A stretch of 42,726 nt of DNA, from the NCBI GenBank assembly GCA_003164715.1, contig PLTZ01000077.1, positions 1-42,726 on the forward strand. The letters are read 5' to 3'. Below are positions 16,088 to 23,588 of the stretch, piece after piece (positions within the stretch are counted from its first letter, which is position 1; each line of letters opens with the position of its first letter). The notes below the pieces were generated by a model, which saw only the letters and a list, made by a program, of their open reading frames with translations, did no database searches and was not told the DNA's origin. Both the position numbers and the translations under genes were made by a program. The DNA is from Opitutaceae bacterium (GTDB lineage: Bacteria; Verrucomicrobiota; Verrucomicrobiia; Opitutales; Opitutaceae).

Positions 16088-18142
16088 TTAATGGGTCAAT
16101 GTCGTCTCGACAAACTCCGGCTGGTAGGGTTCGAGGGTGAAAGCGCCCACGTAGTCACGATCGTGCAAAATGCTGCGGGCCTTCCCTTTGAGCCCGATCC
16201 GCTTCGCCGTCCCCTCGAGGTTCAGGTAAAGGAGATGGTTGGAATCGATCCGACGCGCCATCACTCCCGCAGGCACGACTGGCCCTGTGTCGATCCCCAG
16301 CCGGTCGATCAGGTCGCCAAGGATCGGCCCAAGCACGTTCTCCCGGGCTGGCAGGCCGACATAAATTGCCGTGCCAGCGCCATAGTGATAAGAGGTAACA
16401 ATCGGGTAGTCCTGGTCCAGGCTGACAATTTGGCCCAGCACCGTGGCGCCTAGGGGATGAATCACATCAAACCAGGGCGCCTGGCAGTCAATGTCGTGGC
16501 CGTTGTAGGAGAGGCGCAGCGCACCGCCCTTCAGACCGAGCCTCGAGAGCTCGTTGAATTGGCCGGTCTCCTCGAAGCCGGACACCCGGATCCCGAAGAC
16601 GTCGCTCAGGCGCCCGGGCAGCGTGCTGGAGAAGACCTGGCCGCGCTCGTCGACCATGGCCGAGTACCCCGTCATGACGACCGTCCCGCCCTGGTGCACG
16701 TATTCTCGGATCTTCGCTGCCGTCGGCTCGTCCATGAGTGCGACACCGGGAACCACCAGTAGCTTGTAGTGCAGGGGGCTCCGGCTGATTTCCACCACGC
16801 TCGAGTCGACGTTCCGCCTGTTGAAGACATTGAATGCCGTCTGGATCTGTTCATCGTGCGGCTCCGGGAAGCTGGCGCTCGCGATCTGGCTGTCGAACGA
16901 GAAAGCCAGAGCGACCTCCGGATGCGGGTGGTAGGGGAACCCGTAGGGCCCGATCTTCTTAAACTCCGCGGCGATCGTTCGGTACTCCTCGTACTTCCGG
17001 TTTGGCAGGCCGTCCCAGTCGACCATTCCCTGGAGGTACTGCTCCTCGCCCCCGTGCATGGCCTGCCACGTCCAGCCGCAGACCATCTGGTTTCCTTCCA
17101 TCAGCGAAGCGTAGGCCGACTTGCGGATGGAACCGGGCACTGCCGTGTGGGTCGTGAACTCCGTGCACCAGAACGGGGTCGAGTTCTCAAACTGGATCCG
17201 CGCTATCCCGAAGAGCGCGCGCTCGATGCCCTCGTTATTCTGCAGCGAGTTGCCCGGGTAGAACCCGCAGCCGCCGCGGGTGATCCTCCCTGAGTAGGCG
17301 ATCCCCGAGTAGTCGAAGTACTTCATTGAGCTGTAGTACCACATGTTGGTGGTCGTCAGGACGCCGGGGGCGTTGGCGTTCACCTTGGTGATAACCTGAT
17401 CGAGGAACCCGCTTACCTCCGCGGAGACGAAGCGCCGGAAATCGAGCACACGCTCCGGCGGACCCTCGACCGGACCGGAAGCCGGCAGGCCCACCTCGTC
17501 AAAAGCGCTGATTCGCCGGGACCACCGCTGCGACGCCCATGCGGCGTTCAGGTTCTGCACGGTGCCGTACTTCTGCTGTAACCAAGCTACGAAGCGCGCC
17601 CTCACGGTCGCGGAGTACGAGATCGGCCCATCACCGGGCTCGTTATCTATCCCAAAGGCCAGCAGCGCGGGATGCCTGGCGTAGTGCCGGGTCAGGGTAT
17701 CGGTGAAGCGGAGGGCGTACTGCTGGTACGCGGGGTCACCCACGTCCTCCATGTAGCGGTGGTTGGGATAGAGGACATTTCCGTTGCTGTCCGTGATGTT
17801 TATCGACGGGTGCTCTTGGTGCAGCCAGACAGGCGCCGGCCGCACGGCGACGTCCAGGATCACCTTAATCCCGGCGCCGTTCATCATATCCATCACCTCG
17901 TCAAACCAGGCGAAGGTGAACTGCCCGTCGCTGGGCTCGTAGCTGTCCCAGGCGAGGTGCCCCATCCTCACAACCCGGAAGCCCGCAGCCTTCATGAGCG
18001 CAATGTCGTGCTTCCAGGTCTCCGGGTTCGAGTCATGGGGATGGTAGTTTGCGCCGACATAGAGCTCCTGGGCCGAGGCGGCGCAGACGGGAGACAGGGC
18101 CGCGGTCAGAATGGCCGTGCGCAACAGATGAGAAACTCGCAT
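16088..18142 (-). CDS. secreted GH42 beta-galactosidase-type glycosidase
   Basis: A 684-residue protein; the ATG read from 18142 gives a signal peptide (MRVSHLLRTAILTAALSPVC, AASAQ). The longer open frame adds an unlikely 35 residues. The GH42 catalytic barrel starts at LYVGANYHPHD and shows VRMGHLAWDSYEP, the acid/base motif GIDNEPG (Glu168) and the nucleophile region FWCTEFTT (Glu328). A trimerisation-like Rossmann domain follows (VVPGVALMDEPTAAKIREYV, GGTVVMTGYSA) and a small beta domain ends the protein. It lies 52 bases behind the GH39 gene on the same strand, so both are probably co-transcribed and act outside the cytoplasm on a plant-type glycan. Intact. Confidence 0.88.
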   Translation of the reverse strand: MRVSHLLRTAILTAALSPVCAASAQELYVGANYHPHDSNPETWKHDIALMKAAGFRVVRMGHLAWDSYEPSDGQFTFAWFDEVMDMMNGAGIKVILDVAVRPAPVWLHQEHPSINITDSNGNVLYPNHRYMEDVGDPAYQQYALRFTDTLTRHYARHPALLAFGIDNEPGDGPISYSATVRARFVAWLQQKYGTVQNLNAAWASQRWSRRISAFDEVGLPASGPVEGPPERVLDFRRFVSAEVSGFLDQVITKVNANAPGVLTTTNMWYYSSMKYFDYSGIAYSGRITRGGCGFYPGNSLQNNEGIERALFGIARIQFENSTPFWCTEFTTHTAVPGSIRKSAYASLMEGNQMVCGWTWQAMHGGEEQYLQGMVDWDGLPNRKYEEYRTIAAEFKKIGPYGFPYHPHPEVALAFSFDSQIASASFPEPHDEQIQTAFNVFNRRNVDSSVVEISRSPLHYKLLVVPGVALMDEPTAAKIREYVHQGGTVVMTGYSAMVDERGQVFSSTLPGRLSDVFGIRVSGFEETGQFNELSRLGLKGGALRLSYNGHDIDCQAPWFDVIHPLGATVLGQIVSLDQDYPIVTSYHYGAGTAIYVGLPARENVLGPILGDLIDRLGIDTGPVVPAGVMARRIDSNHLLYLNLEGTAKRIGLKGKARSILHDRDYVGAFTLEPYQPEFVETTLTH

Positions 18143-18194
18143 GGCAAAGGGACGAGAGGTATGGGGATTGTGCCGGTCGGGCGTGGAATCTAGC

Positions 18195-19805
18195 CTAATG
18201 CAAAGGACGCAGTTCCACGAGCCACACGTCGTTCTCACGCATCGCAAATCTACGGGAGAAGGTAGCGTCGGGTCCTACCCGTACCTCCTCGTCTAGGCAA
18301 GGCTCGCCGGAGGATGCTTTTCTCAGCGTTTCGACCTGCGCCCTCGTCAACTGGGAGGGCGAATCTAAGTCTCGCCAAGCCGACTGGACGTCGTTCGCCC
18401 GATAGCCGACCTTGTAGGCACGCATGCGATAGGCGCCTGCGGCCAGGTGCGAGAGCCGCAACTCGGCCGAACCCCTTTTTCCTGCGGGGTGATCGGCCTT
18501 GTAGTACTCTTGGTTGATGACAGACGGCCCCGGGCTTGAGATCGTGAAATCCCAGAAGAGGGCCTGGATGCCGCCGGCGTCGTCCCGGCAGACCAAGGCC
18601 TCGGGATCATTGCAGGTCAGCTCAACCGGGCCCAACCGGTTGAGAAACTGGTAGGCGAAATACGAGGGCTTCTGCAGGTCCTGATAGTTGAGCAGGCCAA
18701 AGCCGCCATGGAACGGCGTCATGCGCGGACCGGCCTCCTCGAAAATGTCCGTGAACGTCCAATACGACATCGACGTTGCGGATGCCCCGATATTGCGGAG
18801 CTTGTCCAGAATGAAGGCGGCGCTGTGGTAGCTGTCATGGATAGGATCGAACGGCGTATAGGACGAGCTCCACTCGGTATAGTGAAGCTCCGACGCGGCA
18901 TATACGGAGCGGTCTATTCGCGCACGCACACTCCTTACCTCGCTGGTGATGGCGTTTCGGTCCGATGAGAATACCGTACCGGCGTTGCCGTTCTCATCGA
19001 GGTAACCGCTAGACGTCGCATAACTGTGCGTGCTGACAAAATCCAGCGGCAGGCCCTTCCCGGCACAGTAGGCGAGGGTCTCGTCGATCCAACCGCTTCC
19101 CGCAGTTGCAGGACCGCCCACGCGGTAGGCCGCATCGACCGACTTCACGGCGCGCACCGTGGTTTCGTAGAGTTTGTAGTATTCACCGCGGGCGATCGGA
19201 ACGAACTCGGCATCGCTCTTTCCTCCCGTTGTGCCCATCCAAAAGCCGGTGAGGTTCGGCTCGTTCCAGACCTCGAAATACCACGTGCGAATCTCCCGCT
19301 CCCCGTACCGCTCCGTGACGTGGCGAACGAACGCCGCGATGAAAGCCTCCCATTTGGCATAGTCCTTGGGCGGTGTCACATTAGCCTTGTACCAAAATAT
19401 CGTCTGCGGGCCGCTGGCGAGGGCTCCCGGCATGAAGCCCAGTTCCACAAAGGGCTTCATTCCAATGCCCTGCAGAAAATCGAAGAGCTCATCCACATAC
19501 TGCCAGTTGTAGAGGGGATGGCCCTGCTTGTCCTCTTGATATACTCCCATGTCGTCACAAAAAAGCCCATGGAAGCGGATGTAGCGAAATCCGCACTCGG
19601 TGCGGACACGGCGAAGTTGACGCTGCCAATCGGCTCGCAGGCCTTCATTCGCGCGACCCGCGCCGACGCAGAAGTTATACATCCGATTGGTCGGTCCGCG
19701 GGAGGCCATGAGGTCAGCGTCGATTACGCGCAACGTCGAACCCGTCTGTGCATTCATGCACAAGGGTGCCATGAGGAGCGGGAGCAGAAAACGATATTCC
19801 AGCAT
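18195..19805 (-). CDS. secreted GH39-type glycosidase (beta-xylosidase-like)
   Basis: A 536-residue protein; the ATG read from 19805 opens a signal peptide (MLEYRFLLPLLMAPLCMNAQ). The longer open frame starting near 19997 is Cys-rich and unlikely. The barrel contains CGFRYIRFHGLFCDDMGVY, MKPFVELGFMP, the acid/base WYFEVWNEPN (Glu182) and the nucleophile HYTEWSSSY (Glu311), in the order seen in GH39. A C-terminal beta-sandwich follows, ending at ENDVWLVELRPLH. GH39 includes beta-xylosidase and alpha-iduronidase; the xylosidase side is more likely in this bacterial setting. First gene of a two-gene unit with GH42; the transposase remnant begins directly upstream. Confidence 0.85.
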   Translation of the reverse strand: MLEYRFLLPLLMAPLCMNAQTGSTLRVIDADLMASRGPTNRMYNFCVGAGRANEGLRADWQRQLRRVRTECGFRYIRFHGLFCDDMGVYQEDKQGHPLYNWQYVDELFDFLQGIGMKPFVELGFMPGALASGPQTIFWYKANVTPPKDYAKWEAFIAAFVRHVTERYGEREIRTWYFEVWNEPNLTGFWMGTTGGKSDAEFVPIARGEYYKLYETTVRAVKSVDAAYRVGGPATAGSGWIDETLAYCAGKGLPLDFVSTHSYATSSGYLDENGNAGTVFSSDRNAITSEVRSVRARIDRSVYAASELHYTEWSSSYTPFDPIHDSYHSAAFILDKLRNIGASATSMSYWTFTDIFEEAGPRMTPFHGGFGLLNYQDLQKPSYFAYQFLNRLGPVELTCNDPEALVCRDDAGGIQALFWDFTISSPGPSVINQEYYKADHPAGKRGSAELRLSHLAAGAYRMRAYKVGYRANDVQSAWRDLDSPSQLTRAQVETLRKASSGEPCLDEEVRVGPDATFSRRFAMRENDVWLVELRPLH

Positions 19806-20034
19806 GTTATTGAGGTGAAGCTGAACAACGGGAGGGCAACAGACGTGGCAGCATGAGTTGTCGCAGGTTTCTTCGGCGCCAAAAAGACTAAAGAGATCCT
19901 TCCAATGGATTCTGGACCAAAGATGACCGAAGGAGAAAAATCGCAGCGTCGAAGCACAGAACGCACTCATGGAATTGACGGGCCTTTGGCAAGGCAACCC
20001 GCGGGATAAATATGATTCTGCTTCATTGGCGTCT

Positions 20035-20665
20035 CACGGGATAAAGGCGAGCGGGCATAGTGGCCCTTAAGCATGATCAATTCATGCTTGAGGATGCGCT
20101 TGCTCGAAGACTTGGGCAGGCGCCGTTTCAGCCGGATGCCGTGTTGTCTTTGGCCCGGGTGACAACGAAGATGCCCCGCTGCATGAGCGCCCAGAGGTGG
20201 CCGAAGTCGACGTAAGCTTTGTCAAAAGTCACGATTTCTCCCTCGAAGAGGCCGGCGCACAACTCCCGGGTCCGCGCGTTGTCGTGCTGACGGACTGTGT
20301 CCACGATCGCAAAGCCCGGCAGCAAGCTCTGAAGGTTCAAAGGGTTCAATCGGAGATGGCACCTGACCGCTGCCCTGCGTCGGCAGTCCTTCGCCCAGTT
20401 CATGCAGGAGGCCATCATTTGGATCGTCGCAGAGTCCGCCGCGTCGATAGCACGCCGGAACCACCAGATTAACCCGCATTTCCCGCAACCTCGAAGAAAC
20501 GAGGGACACAACGACTAAAAATGCTGAGCATCGCCCAGAACAACTTCTCGGCCATGGCGCATCCTCGGGCCTTGTTCGCATGGCTGAGCGTGTTCTTAGC
20601 CGGCGGCCGCTGGAATAGGTCCGAACCGTATAGGTGGACGGCGGGCCACCTCGAACGAAAGCAAT
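20035..20665 (-). pseudogene. broken IS4-type transposase
   Basis: Three reading frames on the minus strand, read from about 20665 downwards, together give an IS4-like transposase: first LFQRPPAKNTLSHANKARG and MAEKLFWAMLSI, then after a frame change AIDAADSATIQMM (catalytic-region DS), CHLRLNPLNLQSLLPGFAIV, DTVRQHDNARTRELCAG and EIVTFDKAYVDFGHLWAL, then after another frame change near 20130 KSSSKRILKHELIMLKGHYA. The first ~100 residues of a normal transposase are missing, and I find no clear terminal inverted repeats. Dead element. An 8-base inverted repeat (20069-20076 with 20082-20089) sits inside the decayed C-terminal part. Confidence 0.75.
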
Positions 20666-20815
20666 GGCGGCGTTTCGCAACAAGACCTGCTCCTGAAGCA
20701 TCAATTGCGACAAGGTCTCATGGCATGGCAAATTAATTGTCATTAATCTTTCTGCTTGACTTTCGGCCCAAAACATGACTCACGTAAGAACTGTATTCTC
20801 TGAATACGAATAAGA

Positions 20816-20821
20816 TATAAT
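20816..20821 (+). promoter_or_regulatory. candidate -10 box in an AT-rich island before the RiPP genes
   Basis: A perfect TATAAT at 20816-20821 lies in a strikingly AT-rich stretch (about 20720-20910) in otherwise GC-rich DNA, about 160 bases before the first precursor gene. No good -35 lies 16-18 bases upstream (the best is a weak tattct-like hexamer). The AT-rich tract may also be a target for a nucleoid protein, or the edge of acquired DNA. Confidence 0.4.
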
Positions 20822-20981
20822 TTTATACAACTATTTTGCACCGCTTGGATGAAGCTCGTATGTTAATGTTTGTAATAAGCATTGTTAATTAATTTGTTTG
20901 GAACAGGCGTGGTGCCGCCGCCAACTGCTCGACGACACCGCTCCAAGGATAAGTCAAAAGCAGCCAAAGGGAGTATAAACC

Positions 20982-21128
20982 ATGCCAAAATCAGAGAAAA
21001 AGGCTCAAAAGATTAAAGGTGCGCCGCTCAAGGACCTCAGAGTGCGCAAAGACGTTAAGGGCGGCGGTGCTTGCCCGTGTACGTCGATGCCGAATGATCC
21101 GGGCGGCAAGCAATTGAGGAGGATGTAG
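20982..21128 (+). CDS. RiPP precursor peptide 1 (Gly-Gly leader, CPC core)
   Basis: A 48-residue peptide. The ATG at 20982 has a very good ribosome site, AAAGGGAG at 20966-20973, eight bases away. The leader is Lys-rich (MPKSEKKAQKIKGAPLKDLR), then VRKDVKGG, with KDL at 17-19 and KGG at 26-28. The core after Gly28 is GACPCTSMPNDPGGKQLRRM, with two Cys (31, 33), three Pro and a basic tail. The leader matches that of the peptide encoded at 23206 in the exact same register. The next gene is a SPASM radical SAM enzyme, and the locus encodes a C39 peptidase-exporter that would cut after Gly-Gly. Too short to match a family by eye; the call rests on leader, position and ribosome site. Confidence 0.8.
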   Translation: MPKSEKKAQKIKGAPLKDLRVRKDVKGGGACPCTSMPNDPGGKQLRRM

Positions 21129-21165
21129 GCCCCTTCCGAGGGGTGAGTTGAGAATCCGGGGCAGC

Positions 21166-21251
21166 AGTCGCTGGCTCCCCTTGGGCGAGGACGTAACGCC
21201 GCGTTGGCGGCGTGTGGCGCGGCAACCTGTAGGGTATCCGAGCCAGCGACT
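21166..21251 (+). promoter_or_regulatory. structured RNA between precursor 1 and the radical SAM gene
   Basis: An outer stem of 12 perfect base pairs is formed by agtcgctggctc (21166-21177) and gagccagcgact (21240-21251); after a two-base bulge a further gcagc/gctgc pairing (21161-21165 with 21254-21258) extends it. Inside lies a 7-bp hairpin, acgccgc (21196-21202) with gcggcgt (21207-21213), loop gttg. There is no U-run after it. It lies 38 bases after the precursor stop and 122 before the enzyme start, so it could stabilise the precursor mRNA or attenuate transcription into the enzyme gene. The 244-base gap contains no other gene that I can support. Confidence 0.5.
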
Positions 21252-21372
21252 TTGCTGCCGTCGCAAAGGGAAGGCGGACGGCCGCTAGCCCGGGGTCGCG
21301 GGTCGACCTCGAACCAGAGCCAACTCCCCGTCGAAGCAAGGAACACCTGTTGCACCGCGCCTGCCCGTAGCC

Positions 21373-22887
21373 ATGGCACCGACTTCGCGAAAAAGGAAAC
21401 CGGCGTGCACGGCCGACTTCAGCCGTTCCGTCGACAAGGACGGGACGGTGATTCATTTCTCGGTCCGGGGCAGGTCGATGCTGTTCAACGGGCACGCAGG
21501 GAAGTTCTACGACTCGTTGCCGCGCTGGGCCGAGGCCGAGCTCCTTGAGGCTGCGCAGGACGGCTCGACCCAGGCGCCCCGAAGCCACGGGGTGCGCGGG
21601 ACAAAGGGCGCGGGCGCTTCCGCATTCCGCAGGGAGCTGCGCCTGTTCCGAACTGGGCTGCATCCCTCGCTCGCTCCGGAGGAACGGCAGGGCGCCTTCG
21701 AGCGGCGCGGCCAGCCACGGGTCATCAATGTCTTTGCGGGCCAGGCGTGCAACCTGGGCTGCCGGTACTGCGTGAACCGCCAGGGCACATTCGGAGGCGC
21801 GCCGTCCGTGATGTCGCAAGAGACAGCGCAAAAGGTGCTCAGGTTCATTCGCGGGGTCTGGGAGGCGCGCGCGGACGGCCGCATGAGCGTCAATATCCTG
21901 GGAGGCGAGCCGCTGCTCGCGGGGGATGCGGTCTACGCCCTCGTCCGCGGTCTCCAGGACTTGAATCACGCAAGCGCGTCGAACGAGATTCGCGTCGTGC
22001 TCATCACCAACGGGACCATTTACAACAGCAAGGTGTTCGAAGTGCTGGCCGAGCGTCCCGATCTTTGCGCGGTGGCGGTCAGCCTCGACGCATTCCAGGC
22101 GGCGCATGACCTGAACCGGCCCTTTGCGAACTCCGGGCGCGGCTCCTACGCGACGGTCCTCGGCACCATCGAGAGGATGACAAGCGAGCGCATTCCGTTC
22201 TCTGTAACCTGCGTCATTCCCTATCCGTACGACTACATCGGCGCAGCCGAGGAACTACACCGCGCCGGAATCACCAACCTGGAGCTTAAGGACCTCATCG
22301 ATTACGTCTATGGCGGCTCCGCGGTGCCCGAGGATTGCACCGGCCGGCTGGCCACCTGGCGCGCAAATTACCTGGCCTACACGGACTATTTTATCGAATA
22401 CCTGCATTCAAAGTCGCCGGCAAGGCACGGTGACCGGAACGCCCTGGTTAAGTATTACGGCGGTGTTTTCAATCCGAGGGTGGGGTTCTACCGCACCCTC
22501 GCCTGCGGTATAGGCGACGAGAAGCTCGGGATCGGGGCCGATGGCGCGATCGTGCCCTGCGAGTTGCTGCTCGGACACGCCGATTTTGCCGTGGGCAATG
22601 TGCGGGACGGCTTCGATCCAGGGAGAATGCAGCGGTTCGAGAGGCAGGTGTTGGACCAGGGGCAGTTCCGGACCGACCACGAGAAATGCCGCCGATGCTT
22701 CGCCAAGCTGATCTGCGGGGGAGGATGCTACACGCAGAGCTACGACGCAACGGGCCGTTTCGATCCGTGTGAGGAGAGGACCTGCGAGCTCATTCGGGAG
22801 AAGGCCCGGATCGACCTTTACTTCCTTGCGCGCTTGAAGGACGAGCACCCCGCGACGTTCGCCGAGTGGGGCGGCATCCTCGATTGA
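21373..22887 (+). CDS. radical SAM/SPASM peptide-modifying enzyme
   Basis: A 504-residue protein. The radical SAM cluster motif is ACNLGCRYC (Cys126, 130, 133), followed by NILGGEP (GGEP 177-180) and VVLITNGT. The SPASM end has Cys378 and 396, then Cys439-x2-Cys442-x5-Cys448-x3-Cys452 (CRRCFAKLICGGGC), Cys466 and Cys471, the full set for two auxiliary iron-sulphur clusters. The first ~100 residues (FSRSVDKDGTVIHFSVRG, then MLFNGHAGKFYDSL) resemble a PqqD/RRE-type winged helix that could hold the leader; this is inference. It sits between two genes for Gly-Gly leader peptides. It most likely forms a cross-link or thioether or epimerises core residues. The ATG at 21373 lacks a clear ribosome site. 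Confidence 0.88.
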   Translation: MAPTSRKRKPACTADFSRSVDKDGTVIHFSVRGRSMLFNGHAGKFYDSLPRWAEAELLEAAQDGSTQAPRSHGVRGTKGAGASAFRRELRLFRTGLHPSLAPEERQGAFERRGQPRVINVFAGQACNLGCRYCVNRQGTFGGAPSVMSQETAQKVLRFIRGVWEARADGRMSVNILGGEPLLAGDAVYALVRGLQDLNHASASNEIRVVLITNGTIYNSKVFEVLAERPDLCAVAVSLDAFQAAHDLNRPFANSGRGSYATVLGTIERMTSERIPFSVTCVIPYPYDYIGAAEELHRAGITNLELKDLIDYVYGGSAVPEDCTGRLATWRANYLAYTDYFIEYLHSKSPARHGDRNALVKYYGGVFNPRVGFYRTLACGIGDEKLGIGADGAIVPCELLLGHADFAVGNVRDGFDPGRMQRFERQVLDQGQFRTDHEKCRRCFAKLICGGGCYTQSYDATGRFDPCEERTCELIREKARIDLYFLARLKDEHPATFAEWGGILD

Positions 22888-23205
22888 GGCAAAGGGCCTG
22901 ACGCCTCCGCGTCTGCCCGGGAAACAGGCCATCTGCAGCGGCAAGGGCGGCAGGCGCGCGGGTTAAACGCAATCTCAGAAATCGCTCACGGACAGGCCTT
23001 TGGCCGATAGCCAGGACCATCGGATATCAGGATCCATAATTCGCCCCCTACCGGTGCACGATGGGAAAGCGATGGATTCGGCAACGAGGATTCCTTGGAT
23101 GCATCTTGCCATTCACCCAGATTAAGTTAATGCAACTGGACGGCGTTAATCGGGCGCTCGTGGCCCGAAACCAAGAACAAATGCCCCTAAAGGGGCCCTA
23201 CAGAA
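22888..23205. other. gap between radical SAM gene and precursor 2
   Basis: 318 bases without a supported gene. Just before the second precursor a small hairpin, gcccc-taaa-ggggc (23183-23196), contains the only plausible ribosome site (aaagggg), so it could limit translation of that peptide. A short open frame from 23061 overlaps precursor 2 out of register and has no recognisable sequence. No third leader-like peptide was found. Confidence 0.45.
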
Positions 23206-23358
23206 ATGAAACCCGCAAAGAAGATAGCCACGGCAAAAGGCAGCGTTAAATTCAAGGATCTCCAAGCAAAGAAGAATCCCAAGGGGGGCGCCCTGACATC
23301 CGGGAGCGATACGCTGAAAATCGGGAGCGATACGCTGAAGTCGGCTTTTTTAAAGTAA
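23206..23358 (+). CDS. RiPP precursor peptide 2 (Gly-Gly leader, GSDTLK repeat core)
   Basis: A 50-residue peptide starting at the ATG at 23206, with an aaagggg ribosome site about ten bases upstream, partly inside a small hairpin. The leader (MKPAKKIATAKGSVKFKDLQ, then AKKNPKGG) has KDL at 17-19 and KGG at 26-28, the same positions as in precursor 1, with the same Lys-rich character. The core after Gly28 begins ALTS and contains two copies of GSDTLK (33-38 and 40-45), ending SAFLK. It has no Cys, so any radical SAM product would have to be a carbon-carbon, ether or epimer modification. Two Lys and two Asp/Thr pairs recur every seven residues. Confidence 0.8.
   Translation: MKPAKKIATAKGSVKFKDLQAKKNPKGGALTSGSDTLKIGSDTLKSAFLK
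23301..23339 (+). repeat. tandem 21-base repeat inside precursor 2
   Basis: cgggagcgatacgctgaa occurs at 23301-23318 and again, without a mismatch, at 23322-23339. The period is 21 bases, seven codons, so the peptide repeats the heptad GSDTLK plus I or S. The exact DNA identity points to a recent in-frame duplication of a core unit. Confidence 0.9.
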
Positions 23359-23475
23359 AGACTACCTGAGATTAGTTGAGGGGACCGTTAGGGAGGCTTT
23401 TGCAAAGTCCAAGCGGCTGTGCCCGCGTGGACCTGATTGTCTCTTAGAAGGCACCGGCAAGACAGCCCGGAGAAG

Positions 23476-23501
23476 CGCCCCGCGGCTTATCGCGCGGGGC
23501 G
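23476..23501 (+). terminator. GC hairpin between precursor 2 and the convergent maturation gene
   Basis: cgccccgcg (23476-23484) and cgcggggcg (23493-23501) form a perfect 9-bp stem with an 8-base loop. It lies 118 bases after the precursor 2 stop and before the 3' end of the minus-strand gene at 23589, where a shared terminator would be expected. No U-run follows on either strand. The rest of 23359-23588 holds nothing I can identify. Confidence 0.45.
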
Positions 23502-23588
23502 ATGTGCCGCGTAGGCAGGCACTAATGGGGGATTGCGCGCCATAGCAATTCACCGATCCCCATCAAACGGCCAAACGGCGCCGGGCCA

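Noticed and set aside
20069-20089. Inverted repeat aagcatga/tcatgctt as a possible IS terminus or operator
   Set aside because: It lies within the decayed C-terminal coding part of the transposase, so it is more likely a chance feature of that sequence.
23061-23249. 62-codon frame before and overlapping precursor 2
   Set aside because: Out of register with precursor 2, no Gly-Gly leader, no family resemblance; weak start.
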